From positions 1-47,285 of the forward strand of contig JACZJU010000007.1 in NCBI GenBank assembly GCA_014860395.1: a stretch of DNA of 47,285 nucleotides. Reading direction: 5' to 3'. Each line of letters opens with the position of its first letter. Position 1 is the first letter of the stretch. The notes beneath the pieces are model-generated. The model was given only the letters and a program-made list of their open reading frames with translations, was not told the origin of the DNA and did no database searches. Made by a program: the position numbers and the translations under genes. The stretch comes from Burkholderiales bacterium (GTDB taxonomy: Bacteria > Pseudomonadota > Gammaproteobacteria > Burkholderiales > SG8-39). This document shows positions 23,284 through 31,447 of the stretch, piece after piece.

Positions 23284-24249
23284 ATGATCAAAATTACCGG
23301 ACTGGCCTTGGCTACTGTCTTAACCCTGAGCGGCTGCGGCGGTGGTGGTGGCAGCGAAAGCGTAAGTACTCCTGCCGCGGTTGTGCCTGCCACGACATCG
23401 GTGAGCGGCACCGCCGCCAAGGGCATCGTCAAGCAGGCAAAGGTTCTGGTTTGCCGCATCGTCAACGGGGCACCCGAGCCAGATGCTTCCTGCGCGTCGG
23501 GTACCTCAGGCAACGATGGCGCTTATAGCGTCGTCATGAGTGATGGCTATACCGGGCCGGCGATGGTCAAGGTCATGCCAGGCACGGCGAGCACGATGAT
23601 GGATGAAACAACGGGCACCGATGTTCCCTACACCATGACCATGCGGGCGGTTGTTCCCGCCGTTTCCGAGACGACAACGGTTTACGTGACACCGTTCAGC
23701 GAAATGGCCGCCAGTGCCGTAAGTACGACTACTATCGACGCGACTAAGATCAGCCAGGCGATCGCCGCAGTCGAGTCCACCATGTTGACGCTGGGCGTCG
23801 ATATGAGCGTCATGCCAATGGTGGACCTCAAGGACAATGGCTCCGATTCGGCGATGCTGACACGGCAAGCTAACATGGTCAAACAGCTCGCCAGGGTGGC
23901 GATGGCGGCGAAGAACTCGAATTTGCTCAAGGACGCCAACGGGACTGCGTGCAACGCGGCAGGAACCACCACGTCACAGCAGTTTGCGTGCGCGGTCGCG
24001 GCAATGGCCGGTGTGATGAACAGCTACGTTACCGCAGACGCAACGAAAGCGGCAAATATGCTCGCCGCAATGAATGCCCAGAACGTCATAGCAGTAAGAA
24101 TGCCAATTGTTAAAGCCGACGGAACCATCGGCATGGAACCGGCCGATATGACTTCCTCCGCGTCCATGCAAACCGCGATGCAAAATGCAGGGATGACGCT
24201 AAGCGCTGCAGCGAACACGATAAACGTGGTGATGGGCGGAATGCACTAA
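23284..24249 (+). CDS. Ala/Thr/Met-rich lipoprotein, unknown function
   Basis: 321 residues; GAAAGG before ATG. Lipobox TLSGC predicts lipidation of Cys18, followed by GGGGGS. Residues about 40-110 look like a beta-sandwich with SGTAAKGIVKQAKVLV, as in carboxypeptidase-regulatory-like folds. The rest is helical and rich in Ala, Thr and Met, with two more Cys (NGTACNAAG; QQFACAVAAM) and a final VVMGGMH. It is 38 bp after the oxidase, so likely in its operon. Family not recognised. Confidence 0.75.
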   Translation: MIKITGLALATVLTLSGCGGGGGSESVSTPAAVVPATTSVSGTAAKGIVKQAKVLVCRIVNGAPEPDASCASGTSGNDGAYSVVMSDGYTGPAMVKVMPGTASTMMDETTGTDVPYTMTMRAVVPAVSETTTVYVTPFSEMAASAVSTTTIDATKISQAIAAVESTMLTLGVDMSVMPMVDLKDNGSDSAMLTRQANMVKQLARVAMAAKNSNLLKDANGTACNAAGTTTSQQFACAVAAMAGVMNSYVTADATKAANMLAAMNAQNVIAVRMPIVKADGTIGMEPADMTSSASMQTAMQNAGMTLSAAANTINVVMGGMH

Positions 24250-24274
24250 GGTCTGAACGGACCGAGACCTGGAA

Positions 24275-24889
24275 TTACGCGGGCCGCGCGGATCCCGCGT
24301 AGATGTAACTCAGCAGCCTCGGGCCTTTCGCGTAATTGGCCGCCAGTTCCGCAATATGGAAGCCAGCGGAGCTGATCAGTGCGTCCATTTGTCGGTTCAA
24401 GTTGCAACCTCCGGCAACGCTGTTCCACAGCGGATTGCAGCGATGCTGCCAGCGCTGGACCGACGGATCCGGGGCGAAACCGTGCTCGGCGAAGAGCAGC
24501 AGGCCCGTGGGCCTGAGGACGCGCCGCATCTCGCGCAGCGCCGCAAGTGGATCGGCAATCGTGCACAAGGTGAACGTGGTGAGGACGGTGTCCACGCAAT
24601 GGTCTTCGATTGGTATTGCCTCACCTGGGCGCGCGAAAAACTCCACTGGAAACTGCATCGATTGAGCCCTCTTGCGCGCCATGCGCAATAGACTCTCCGA
24701 AGGGTCTATGGCATAGAGTTGCTGTACTTGCGGCCCGTAGAACGGCAAGTTCAGACCTGAGCCGATTCCCACCTCAAGGACGACGCCGCAGGCCTCCGGC
24801 ACGAGTTGGGAGCGGTAGCGCGTCACTTCCTTGTTGCGCATGACAATGTCCAATAAACTCGGCAGGATCCAATTCTCGTATAGATTCAT
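24275..24889 (-). CDS. Class I SAM-dependent methyltransferase
   Basis: 204 residues from ATG 24889 (MNLYENWILPSLLD). A GTG at 24919 would add ten residues, but homologues begin with the ILP segment. The AdoMet site is VVLEVGIGSGLNLPFY, followed by YAIDPSESLLRMA and LREMRRVLRPTGLLLFAEHG. It resembles small UbiE/METTL7-type enzymes; substrate unknown. A His/Cys-rich VQRWQHRCNPLWNSVAGGCN segment follows the core. It is convergent with the lipoprotein gene and is the last of three minus-strand genes. Confidence 0.85.
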   Translation of the reverse strand: MNLYENWILPSLLDIVMRNKEVTRYRSQLVPEACGVVLEVGIGSGLNLPFYGPQVQQLYAIDPSESLLRMARKRAQSMQFPVEFFARPGEAIPIEDHCVDTVLTTFTLCTIADPLAALREMRRVLRPTGLLLFAEHGFAPDPSVQRWQHRCNPLWNSVAGGCNLNRQMDALISSAGFHIAELAANYAKGPRLLSYIYAGSARPA

Positions 24890-25050
24890 ATATGTCCATT
24901 TTCCGGATCGGTGCGACACCGGGCTTTGCCCTGACCCGTAGTTTCACATTCAGTTCCCGCTTGCCGGCGCGAGCCGGGCGGGAATCACCTCTATGTCTGT
25001 TGCAGTTGTATCCTTCTGGATGACAGGAATCGTGCGGATGCGGAACAACG

Positions 25051-25602
25051 TCAATGTCGATCTCCTGATTGGCGCTCTATTGACCGCCGCTCCGATCGCG
25101 ACGGAGCACGTCGGCGCGAGACCGTCAGCGCTGCGGTCGGGACCACCAGCCATTGCAACACCGGTGACAGGCCGATCCGCAGAACGGGGAGGATGGGCAT
25201 CCATTCGGAATAGACCCAGCCGGCACGGACGACGGTGTTCATCCATTCGCTGAACGCCGTGTAAGCCAGGCCGAACAGGATGGCAACGACGCCCACCTGG
25301 ATCCAGCGCCATTCGTGCAAGCTCCCGGCTCGCGTGGCGATGAGGGCGGTCAGCAGCGCGCCGAACCCGATCAGCACATCGCCCGCCGTACAATGGAGCA
25401 CCGCGTAGGCGATGTAAGCCGGCTGCGCCTCCGTCCACAGAGTATAGAGCGGCAACTGGGCGACCTCCCAGAGCAGGTTGAATATCGCGAATTTCGGCAG
25501 GTAATGCCACAGCAAGAAGCGCCACACCTCAGGGTCGCCGTACCATTTCTCATCGGCTGGTTGGCAGGGAGATCTTTCCGAAATGCCCACGATGTCGTTC
25601 AT
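25051..25602 (-). CDS. Integral membrane protein, unknown function
   Basis: 183 residues with about four helices (38-58, 70-92, 103-122, 140-160). It contains NLLWEVAQLPLYTLW and YAVLHCTAGDVLIGF, which look conserved. The C-terminus is Arg-rich (SRRRAPSRSERRSIERQSGDRH), probably cytoplasmic. No enzyme motif seen. It starts 7 bp after the stop of the zinc-ribbon gene, so the two are co-transcribed. The space 24,890-25,050 shows nothing. Confidence 0.75.
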   Translation of the reverse strand: MNDIVGISERSPCQPADEKWYGDPEVWRFLLWHYLPKFAIFNLLWEVAQLPLYTLWTEAQPAYIAYAVLHCTAGDVLIGFGALLTALIATRAGSLHEWRWIQVGVVAILFGLAYTAFSEWMNTVVRAGWVYSEWMPILPVLRIGLSPVLQWLVVPTAALTVSRRRAPSRSERRSIERQSGDRH

Positions 25603-25609
25603 GGTTCGC

Positions 25610-26542
25610 CTAAGTTAAGGCCACGCCGCACTGGGAACAGAAACGATCGCCTGGCGCTAGCGGCGATCCACATTTGGTGCAGAATGTCGCGCCGCTCGAT
25701 GGAGCTTCCGGTTCAGGCTTGCGACGGTACCACCATGCGGAAGCCCCTATCCCTCCCGCGACCAAAACGACGACGATAGTGACGAGCCAAAGCCCGAGTT
25801 CCTTCTTGCTCGGAGTGGCGATGGTCTGAGGCGAAGTATCTGCGGCTTCAGGCCTGAGTATTGCAATCGTAGTTCGCGGGTCGCTCTTGGTGTAATTGAC
25901 TTGCACATCCAGTTGCTTTCCAACCTTAAATGCACCTAGCTCGGCCGATCGGTAGCGCAACCCGTCCGGATCCACGGCCGTATCGGCCAGGGTCGGTTGT
26001 ACCGAAAGCTCGCTTACAGCAGCGGGCTCCTGGAGAACTAGGCGCAATCGATCCGTCCCCAAATCGCCGGCCCAGAGATAGGTGTAGCTACGGCCGGGTG
26101 TTCTCGCAGCGAGCGGGTCGTAATACTCAATGTGAAAAAAACGCCCCGGCACATTGAGTTTCAGCGTGATAAAGTCGCCTGCATCCTCGCGCTCATACTC
26201 TAAATTGAAAAGTTCGCCGCCTGATTCAGCCGAGTAGGCAACCGCGGTCGGACCACCGGACCTGGCGGCGATGCGAAGCTTTAATGCAACCGGAAGCCGA
26301 ACGTCTGACGCAATCTCGCCTTTGACAAACACCAGCGCCGCCGCCGGGCGGACGAATTCCGGCCAGATCTCAATCTGCAGGTTGGCGAGATGCGGGCTTC
26401 CCTTGAGCACAGCGCGCGCAGTCGGTGCGGCTGCGAACGCGGGCGCAAACATGATTGCCAAGATCAAGAGCAAAATACCCGATCCGAAGAACGCTCGCGC
26501 CCTGCGGGCTCTGATTGCGTTCCCGTTGACCCCATTCGCCAT
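25610..26542 (-). CDS. Membrane protein with C-terminal zinc ribbon
   Basis: 310 residues, with AGGAGAAG before ATG. A signal or anchor helix (about 18-38), then a beta-rich extracytoplasmic domain (about 40-235). A second helix (about 248-270, LWLVTIVVVLVAGGIGASAW) places the end in the cytoplasm, where FCTKCGSPLAPGDRFCSQCG forms a four-Cys zinc ribbon. Domain order suggests a sensor or scaffold linking the periplasm to the cytoplasm. No specific family recognised. It is divergent from copA; its start is 55 bp from the first CsoR-type operator. Confidence 0.8.
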   Translation of the reverse strand: MANGVNGNAIRARRARAFFGSGILLLILAIMFAPAFAAAPTARAVLKGSPHLANLQIEIWPEFVRPAAALVFVKGEIASDVRLPVALKLRIAARSGGPTAVAYSAESGGELFNLEYEREDAGDFITLKLNVPGRFFHIEYYDPLAARTPGRSYTYLWAGDLGTDRLRLVLQEPAAVSELSVQPTLADTAVDPDGLRYRSAELGAFKVGKQLDVQVNYTKSDPRTTIAILRPEAADTSPQTIATPSKKELGLWLVTIVVVLVAGGIGASAWWYRRKPEPEAPSSGATFCTKCGSPLAPGDRFCSQCGVALT

Positions 26543-26596
26543 TGTTCTTCTCCTGCATTCGTGGATTTCTGCTCATCGCTCGAACAGGAAATTATT

Positions 26597-26642
26597 ATAC
26601 CCCGGATGGGTATTTGACAGATACCCCTAATGGGTATAGCAT
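26597..26642 (+). promoter_or_regulatory. Two CsoR-type operators bracketing the copA promoter
   Basis: ATACCCCGGATGGGTAT at 26,597-26,613 and ATACCCCTAATGGGTAT at 26,621-26,637 are near-identical palindromes 24 bp apart. Between them lies TTGACA (26,614-26,619), a perfect -35 hexamer. A TAGCAT 17 bp further (26,637-26,642) could be the -10. The TACCC-N-GGGTA form matches operators of CsoR-family repressors, so Cu(I)-free CsoR (29,317-29,634) would block both promoter elements. This is the clearest promoter in the window. Confidence 0.85.
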
Positions 26643-26670
26643 GTGATCACTTAACAATTCAGCTTTGGAC

Positions 26671-29079
26671 ATGGGACTTATGGAATCGTCATTAGCACTT
26701 CGCCTGGACCTGCCGCTCGCCGGCATGACTTGCGCTGCTTGCGCGGCGCGCATCGAAAAAAGCCTAAACAAGCTCCCCGGGGTGGTCGCGAACGTAAATT
26801 TTGCGGCGGAATCGGCGCTGGTGACGGTGCAACCCGGTGCGATTTCGCCTGCCGGGGTAATTGAGACCATCCGCAAGACCGGCTACTCGGTGCCCGATCG
26901 CCTGGCCGAACTCACCATTTACGGCATGACCTGCGCGGCCTGCGCCGTGCGCATCGAAAAGACGCTGAACAAACTCGAGGGTGTACGCGCAGAAGTCAAT
27001 TTCGCCAGCGAGACCGCGCGGGTACGTTATATGCCGGGGCTGGCCAGCGTGGAGCAACTCACTACGGCAATCCAGAAAGCCGGATATGACGCGAGCGAGC
27101 GTGTCGAGGCCAGCGCGGAAGAGGAGAAAGCGCGCCGGGCCGAGGCCTACCGGGCCGATCTGCGGCTGCTGTGGATATCGGCTGCGCTCAGCCTGCCGCT
27201 GGTGCTGCAGATGTTTGCGACTTTCGACAGCGCGGGCCACGAGTGGCTGCCGCGCTGGTTCCAACTGGCGCTGGCGACGCCGGTGCAGTTCTGGATCGGC
27301 CGGCGTTTCTACATCGGCGGCTACAAGGCCTTGCGCGGCGGCGGTGCCAATATGGACGTGCTGATCGCATTGGGCACGAGTATGGCCTACGGCCTCTCCG
27401 CCATCGTGACGCTGTTTGGTCTGCAGGATCAGCACGTCTACTTCGAAGCGAGCGCGGTGATCATCACCCTGGTCCTGATGGGCAAGCTGCTCGAAGCGCG
27501 CGCAAAACTCGGGACCTCGGCTGCGATCGAGGCGCTCGTCCGCCTGCAGCCCAAGACCGCGCGCGTCGAGCGCGACGGCGTGCTGGTCGAGGTATCGGTC
27601 GCGAGCATGCAGAAGGGCGACATTTTCGTGGTCCGTTCCGGCGAGAGCATCCCCGTCGACGGTATGGTCGCGAGCGGCGAATCCGGTGTCGATGAAAGCA
27701 TGCTCACCGGCGAGAGCCTGCCGGTCGGCAAGCAGCCCGGCGACAAGGTGTATGCGGGCACCATCAACCAGCAGGGCCTGTTGCGTTGCGCGGCCGAGGG
27801 CGTGGGCGCTGCGACCATGCTGGCCGGCATCATCCGCTTAGTGCGCGAGGCACAGGGCTCGAAGGCGCCGATCCAACGGCTCGCCGACCGGGTCGCGGGC
27901 GTGTTCGTTCCGGTGGTGGTTGCGATCAGCGCGGCCACCTTTGCGCTCTGGTGGGGCATAGGCGGCGAACTCGCGCCGGCGCTGGTCAATGCGGTGGCGG
28001 TGCTGGTGATCGCCTGCCCCTGCGCGCTCGGCCTGGCAACGCCGACTGCCATCATGGTGGGCACCGGTCGCGGCGCGCAGGTGGGCGTGCTGGTCAAGAA
28101 CGCCGTGGCGCTGGAGCAGGCCGAGAAAATCCGCACCCTGATCGTCGACAAGACGGGCACGCTGACCGAGGGCAAGCCGGTGGTGACCGACGTGGTTCCG
28201 GCCGCGGGGATATCCGAGCGCGACCTGGTCGCGGCGGCGGCGGGGCTGGAGTCGGGCTCGGCGCATCCACTGGCGCACGCCGTGCTCGAATACGCGAAAC
28301 AGCAAGGCACCGCTGCGGCGCCGATACGCGAATTCAGTTCGGTCACGGGCAAGGGCGTGCAGGCGCTGATCGACCTGCCTGCGCTCGGGGGCGAACAGAC
28401 GTTGCTGCTGGGCGCGCCCGCGTTTCTGACTGAAGCAGGTATGGTCATCGACGCCGCCGCGATCGCGCCGCTCGTAGCGCAGGGCAAAACCGTCATCGCA
28501 GTCGGCGGGGCAGGGCGCGTACTCGGCTATCTCGCGATCGCAGACAAGCTGCGCGCAAGTTCCAGGGAAGCCGTGGACAAGCTGCGTGGCATGGGAATAG
28601 ATGTGGTGATGCTGACGGGCGACAACGCAGAGACGGCGAAAGCGATTGCCGAGGCTGCCGGCGTCGCCAACTACAAGGCGCAAGTGCTCCCTGGGGATAA
28701 GGCCGCGGCGGTCGCCGAATTCAAGTCTGCCGGCCAGGTGGTCGGGATGGTCGGCGACGGGGTCAACGACGCGCCCGCGCTCGCCGCGGCCGACGTGAGC
28801 TTCGCCATCGGCGCGGGCTCGGATGTCGCCATCGAAGCGGCGGACATCGCGCTGATGCGCAATGACTTGCTCTCGGTCGCAGACGCCATCAGTCTGTCGC
28901 GCGCCACGTTGAAAAAAATCCGGCAGAACCTGTTCTTCGCATTCATCTACAACGTGCTCGGCATTCCACTGGCGGCGGCCGGGATGCTCAATCCGGTGAT
29001 AGCGGGAGCGGCGATGGCTTTGTCTTCTGTATCGGTAGTCAGCAACTCGCTGCTGTTGCGGCGCTGGCGCCGCGGTTAG
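26671..29079 (+). CDS. copA: Cu(I)-exporting P1B-type ATPase CopA
   Basis: 802 residues from ATG 26671; TTG 26665 and ATG 26680 are other in-frame choices. Two N-terminal heavy-metal domains each carry GMTCAAC (about residues 18 and 88). Eight helices are expected. Catalytic features are TGES (actuator), [11 protein letters not shown] (transport site CPC, near 449), DKTGTLTEG (phosphorylated Asp, near 493), SAHPLAHA and [10 protein letters not shown]. The final helices have YNVLGIP and [12 protein letters not shown], the Cu(I)-selective Tyr-Asn and Met-Ser-Ser of subclass 1B-1. It pumps cytoplasmic Cu(I) to the periplasm using ATP. Confidence 0.96.
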   Translation: MGLMESSLALRLDLPLAGMTCAACAARIEKSLNKLPGVVANVNFAAESALVTVQPGAISPAGVIETIRKTGYSVPDRLAELTIYGMTCAACAVRIEKTLNKLEGVRAEVNFASETARVRYMPGLASVEQLTTAIQKAGYDASERVEASAEEEKARRAEAYRADLRLLWISAALSLPLVLQMFATFDSAGHEWLPRWFQLALATPVQFWIGRRFYIGGYKALRGGGANMDVLIALGTSMAYGLSAIVTLFGLQDQHVYFEASAVIITLVLMGKLLEARAKLGTSAAIEALVRLQPKTARVERDGVLVEVSVASMQKGDIFVVRSGESIPVDGMVASGESGVDESMLTGESLPVGKQPGDKVYAGTINQQGLLRCAAEGVGAATMLAGIIRLVREAQGSKAPIQRLADRVAGVFVPVVVAISAATFALWWGIGGELAPALVNAVAVLVIACPCALGLATPTAIMVGTGRGAQVGVLVKNAVALEQAEKIRTLIVDKTGTLTEGKPVVTDVVPAAGISERDLVAAAAGLESGSAHPLAHAVLEYAKQQGTAAAPIREFSSVTGKGVQALIDLPALGGEQTLLLGAPAFLTEAGMVIDAAAIAPLVAQGKTVIAVGGAGRVLGYLAIADKLRASSREAVDKLRGMGIDVVMLTGDNAETAKAIAEAAGVANYKAQVLPGDKAAAVAEFKSAGQVVGMVGDGVNDAPALAAADVSFAIGAGSDVAIEAADIALMRNDLLSVADAISLSRATLKKIRQNLFFAFIYNVLGIPLAAAGMLNPVIAGAAMALSSVSVVSNSLLLRRWRRG

Positions 29080-29123
29080 GGTTTTTCGTGGTCAATTCAA
29101 CTCATGACAAATAGGAGATCGAT

Positions 29124-29333
29124 ATGGAAACGGTGACACTGGGAATTTCGGGTATGACCTGCGGCGGTTGCGTGCGCAGCGTGGGCAATGTGTTGAAGGC
29201 GCTGGACGGAGTTGCGAAAGCCGAAGTCTCTCTAGAAAAGAAGAACGCTGTAGTCGAGTACGATCCGGGCAAGGTGCAGGTCGAGCAACTCAAGCGCAGC
29301 GTGGTGGAGGCGGGATTTGAAGTCGCAGCCTGA
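29124..29333 (+). CDS. copZ: CopZ-like copper chaperone
   Basis: 69 residues, one heavy-metal-associated domain (beta-alpha-beta-beta-alpha-beta) with [11 protein letters not shown] (Cys13, Cys16). The site is MTCGGC rather than the MTCAAC of CopA. It binds Cu(I) and delivers it to CopA or CsoR. It lies 44 bp after copA with AGGAG upstream, and overlaps csoR by 17 bp. Confidence 0.93.
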   Translation: METVTLGISGMTCGGCVRSVGNVLKALDGVAKAEVSLEKKNAVVEYDPGKVQVEQLKRSVVEAGFEVAA

Positions 29334-29634
29334 CACCCTGGAGTGCGCGCATCACGCGGACCACGCGGTGGTGCAGCCAAACAAGTCGGCCCTGTTGAAG
29401 CGTTTGAACCGGATCGAAGGGCAAACGCGTGGCGTGGCGAAAATGGTCGAGGAAGACCGCTATTGCGTCGATGTGCTGACGCAGATTTCGGCGATCCAGT
29501 CGGCGCTGGACGCGCTCGCCATGCAACTGCTTGAGAGTCACACTAACGGCTGTGTCCGCTCAGCGATCCAGTCGGGCGACGGGGACGCGGCGGTGGATGA
29601 ACTCATGAACCTGGTCAAGCGTTTTGCCCGCTGA
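29317..29634 (+). CDS. csoR: CsoR-family copper-sensing repressor
   Basis: 105 residues from TTG 29317, with GGAGG 6 bases upstream inside copZ. The DUF156 helical fold has [16 protein letters not shown] and the Cu(I) ligands Cys50, His75 and Cys79 ([15 protein letters not shown]), the CsoR C-H-C set rather than the RcnR or FrmR sets. An N-terminal tail ECAHHADH adds extra potential ligands. It should repress copA from the two operators at 26,597-26,637 and release them on binding Cu(I). It is the last gene of the operon. Confidence 0.93.
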   Translation: MKSQPDTLECAHHADHAVVQPNKSALLKRLNRIEGQTRGVAKMVEEDRYCVDVLTQISAIQSALDALAMQLLESHTNGCVRSAIQSGDGDAAVDELMNLVKRFAR

Positions 29635-29744
29635 CCGGCGCAAACTGTTCTGGTAGATTGTGCGGCGCATACTCTCGGAGGGTCTTTGCCCTTCGGCTGA
29701 TTGACTATTTGTCGCTGTCTGGTGCGCTGTTGCGCACGATTTAT

Positions 29745-29760
29745 GTGCTACAGAACCGGA
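29745..29760 (+). repeat. 16-bp direct repeat, left copy
   Basis: GTGCTACAGAACCGGA here and at 32,281-32,296, in the same orientation. Weaker similarity extends on both sides (TTGCGCA upstream; AAC, then AACAG downstream), about 50 bp in all. The copies flank the decayed mobile-element zone, suggesting duplicated ends of a lost element. Confidence 0.6.
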
Positions 29761-29791
29761 TAAATCTAAAAACTTGTAACAGAGTACCCAT

Positions 29792-29890
29792 ACCGCGGCT
29801 GCGCTCGCTGCCGCGGGGTACACCATAATCTACGAGTTGGATGGTGGTATCAATGACTGGAGATCTGTTGGAATCTATCTATTGTGTTGG
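29792..29890 (+). pseudogene. Rhodanese 3'-end relic
   Basis: Reading from 29,792 gives AALAAAGYTIIYELDGG then INDWRSVGIYLL. This aligns without gaps to the C-terminal part of the rhodanese lipoprotein at 6163-6615 (AALASAGYTKIYNLRGG, FNAWKSAGHNLL). The upstream three quarters, including the active-site Cys, is absent and no start exists. It is a diverged remnant of a related gene, at about 70% base identity by eye. Confidence 0.75.
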
Positions 29891-29942
29891 TGCGCGCCGA
29901 CACACATTATCAGAAGGCGTTTGATCTGGACTAACCTTCTCG

Positions 29943-30510
29943 CTAGGGTTGCACAATTGCCAAAACATAGGGGCTGATATGCGATTCGCGGGCGAGGGCG
30001 GCGCGCCCCCTACCACCATTCGCCTTGTCCTTTGCGACGATGGCTTTAGCTTGCTCGGTGGTGAGCGCTTTCTTGCGCCCCTTGTAGACGCCTTTCTTCT
30101 TGGCGATTGCGATTCCCTCGCGCTGCCGCTCGCGCATCAGGGAACGCTCGAACTCGGCGACCCCGGCCGGAATGCCCAGCTGCAACTTCGTCATGGGGCA
30201 TCTTCGCAAGAAAAGGTGAGGGGCTCTTTCGCGAATTGGGCGGCAACCCCCGATCGTTTAGCGATTTTATCGTCTGCTAGAGATCGAACATATTTCGGCC
30301 CAGGCGCTCCATCGACTGAATGATAAGTGTGTCATCTTCACGCATGTAGTCGAGTACAGCCTGCAACTGAGGGCGCTTTGTGTCCTTGCCGCTCGCTTTG
30401 TCGGTGAAGATCTTTACCAGTTTCAAACCCTCAAGCGGACGCTCGGTGTTCTGGTCGAGGGTGGATAGGGTGGCGGGTAGAACGTATAGAACCTTTAAGT
30501 ACCGCATCAA
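29943..30510 (-). pseudogene. Serine recombinase (resolvase/invertase), broken
   Basis: Two minus-strand pieces in different frames make one gene. The N-terminal piece (30,510-30,277) has STLDQN with the catalytic Ser, IFTDKASGKDTKRPQL, DYMREDDTLIIQSMERLGRN and ends at TAG after FDL. The C-terminal piece (30,209-29,943) has GVAEFERSLMRERQREGIA, AKKKGVYKGRKKALT and the helix-turn-helix end. Between them, frames shift twice: ND-RGL in one frame, then FAKEPLTFSCEDAP in another. A stop and at least two frameshifts inactivate it. Confidence 0.88.
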
Positions 30511-30767
30511 TTTTAGGTGTGCAGCGGACTCCCTCGAAGAGGCGATGCTGTTGGCGGCGTAGGTCGCTCGGGGCCGCTACCAACGTTGTGTCCGAATGCG
30601 AAGCGGCCCCGCAGGGCCGCCTCATCGCCAGCTAAGACCAGCCGTGGTTCGCGCTATTTCCTCACAGCCTTCACGCCGAGGTAAATTGACCTTGCCCCTG
30701 AATTCCGTAGTTCTTAGCCGGTCCATTATGCGGTCTTTTTCAACTGTGCCGTGGTCCAGTTAAATGA
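30511..30767. other. Non-coding stretch between recombinase and IS200 relics
   Basis: No gene seen. It has one inverted repeat, CGGGGCCGCT (about 30,569) with AGCGGCCCCG (30,602-30,611), overlapping a second stem, GCGGCCC/GGGCCGC (30,603-30,620). These may be recombination-site or terminator remains. Confidence 0.4.
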
Positions 30768-31362
30768 CCCCCGGCAGAGCCGGGGGCTTATCAATTGAGC
30801 GCCTCAAAGGCGCTGGCAAACCATGAGCCGCCCAAGGCGGCTACACGATTAATTTCATTTGGTCGTAGCGTTCATCCTCTTCCTCCTGGCTTCGGATGTA
30901 CGCTCTGACCATCGTTTCATCAAGTCCAACCGTTGAGACGAAATATCCGCGGGCCCAAAACACCTCACCCGTGAAATTCCGCGCCCTCCCGCCGAAATGC
31001 CTCGCTATCGCAATCGCACTCTTGCCCTTGATGAAACCCACCACATTCGATACCGCGTATTTCCGCGGGATACTCAAGCACATGTGGACGTGATCCCCCA
31101 TCAAATGCCCTTCCACGACCTGCGACTCTTTCTGCTTCGCCAGCTCTCAGAATATTTCTCCAAGATGCCGTCGTAGTGCTTCGAATATCTTCTTCTTCCG
31201 CTTCTTCGGAATAAACACCACGTGATACTTACAGTCCCATCGCGTATGGCTCAAACTCTGGTACTCTTTCATTGTGAACCTCCATCTCTTGGTCGAGACG
31301 GCAGGATCACAATGACCGCGGTATAGGTCAAACCTTGGTGAGTCCCCCGGCAGAGCCGGGGG
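30768..31362 (-). mobile_element. IS200/IS605-family element
   Basis: Bounded by identical hairpins CCCCCGGCAGAGCCGGGGG at 30,768-30,786 and 31,344-31,362, each followed by CTTA. Between them lies only a tnpA-type transposase gene on the minus strand. Subterminal hairpins and lack of terminal inverted repeats fit the family. Exact ends are not determined. The right hairpin touches the end of an IS3-type fragment. Confidence 0.75.
30841..31272 (-). pseudogene. tnpA: IS200 TnpA transposase with one premature stop
   Basis: Full-length frame of 143 codons from ATG 31272 (MKEYQSLSHTRWDCKYHVVF). Codon 42 is TGA (31,149-31,147) between EIF and ELAKQ; one base change from CGA would restore Arg. The rest is intact: GDHVHMCLSIP carries the HUH metal-binding pair, and Tyr in VRAYIRSQE is the expected nucleophile. 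The downstream part alone is open from a GTG (31,116). Protein would attack single-stranded DNA ends. Otherwise undamaged, so inactivation looks recent. Confidence 0.88.
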
Positions 31363-31363
31363 C

Positions 31364-31447
31364 TTACCTCACCGAGTTATTCTCGAACTGCATCGGGCTG
31401 ATATAGCCCAACGACGAGTGAAGCTTTCTGTGATTGTATAGGTAGCA
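31364..31447 (-). pseudogene. IS3-family transposase C-terminal fragment
   Basis: Minus-strand frame YLYNHRKLHSSLGYISPMQF then ENNSVR and TAA. HSSLGYxSPxxFE is the C-terminal signature of IS3-family DDE transposases (orfB). Everything upstream is missing and the stop is formed next to the IS200 hairpin, so IS200 probably landed in or beside it. Confidence 0.75.
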
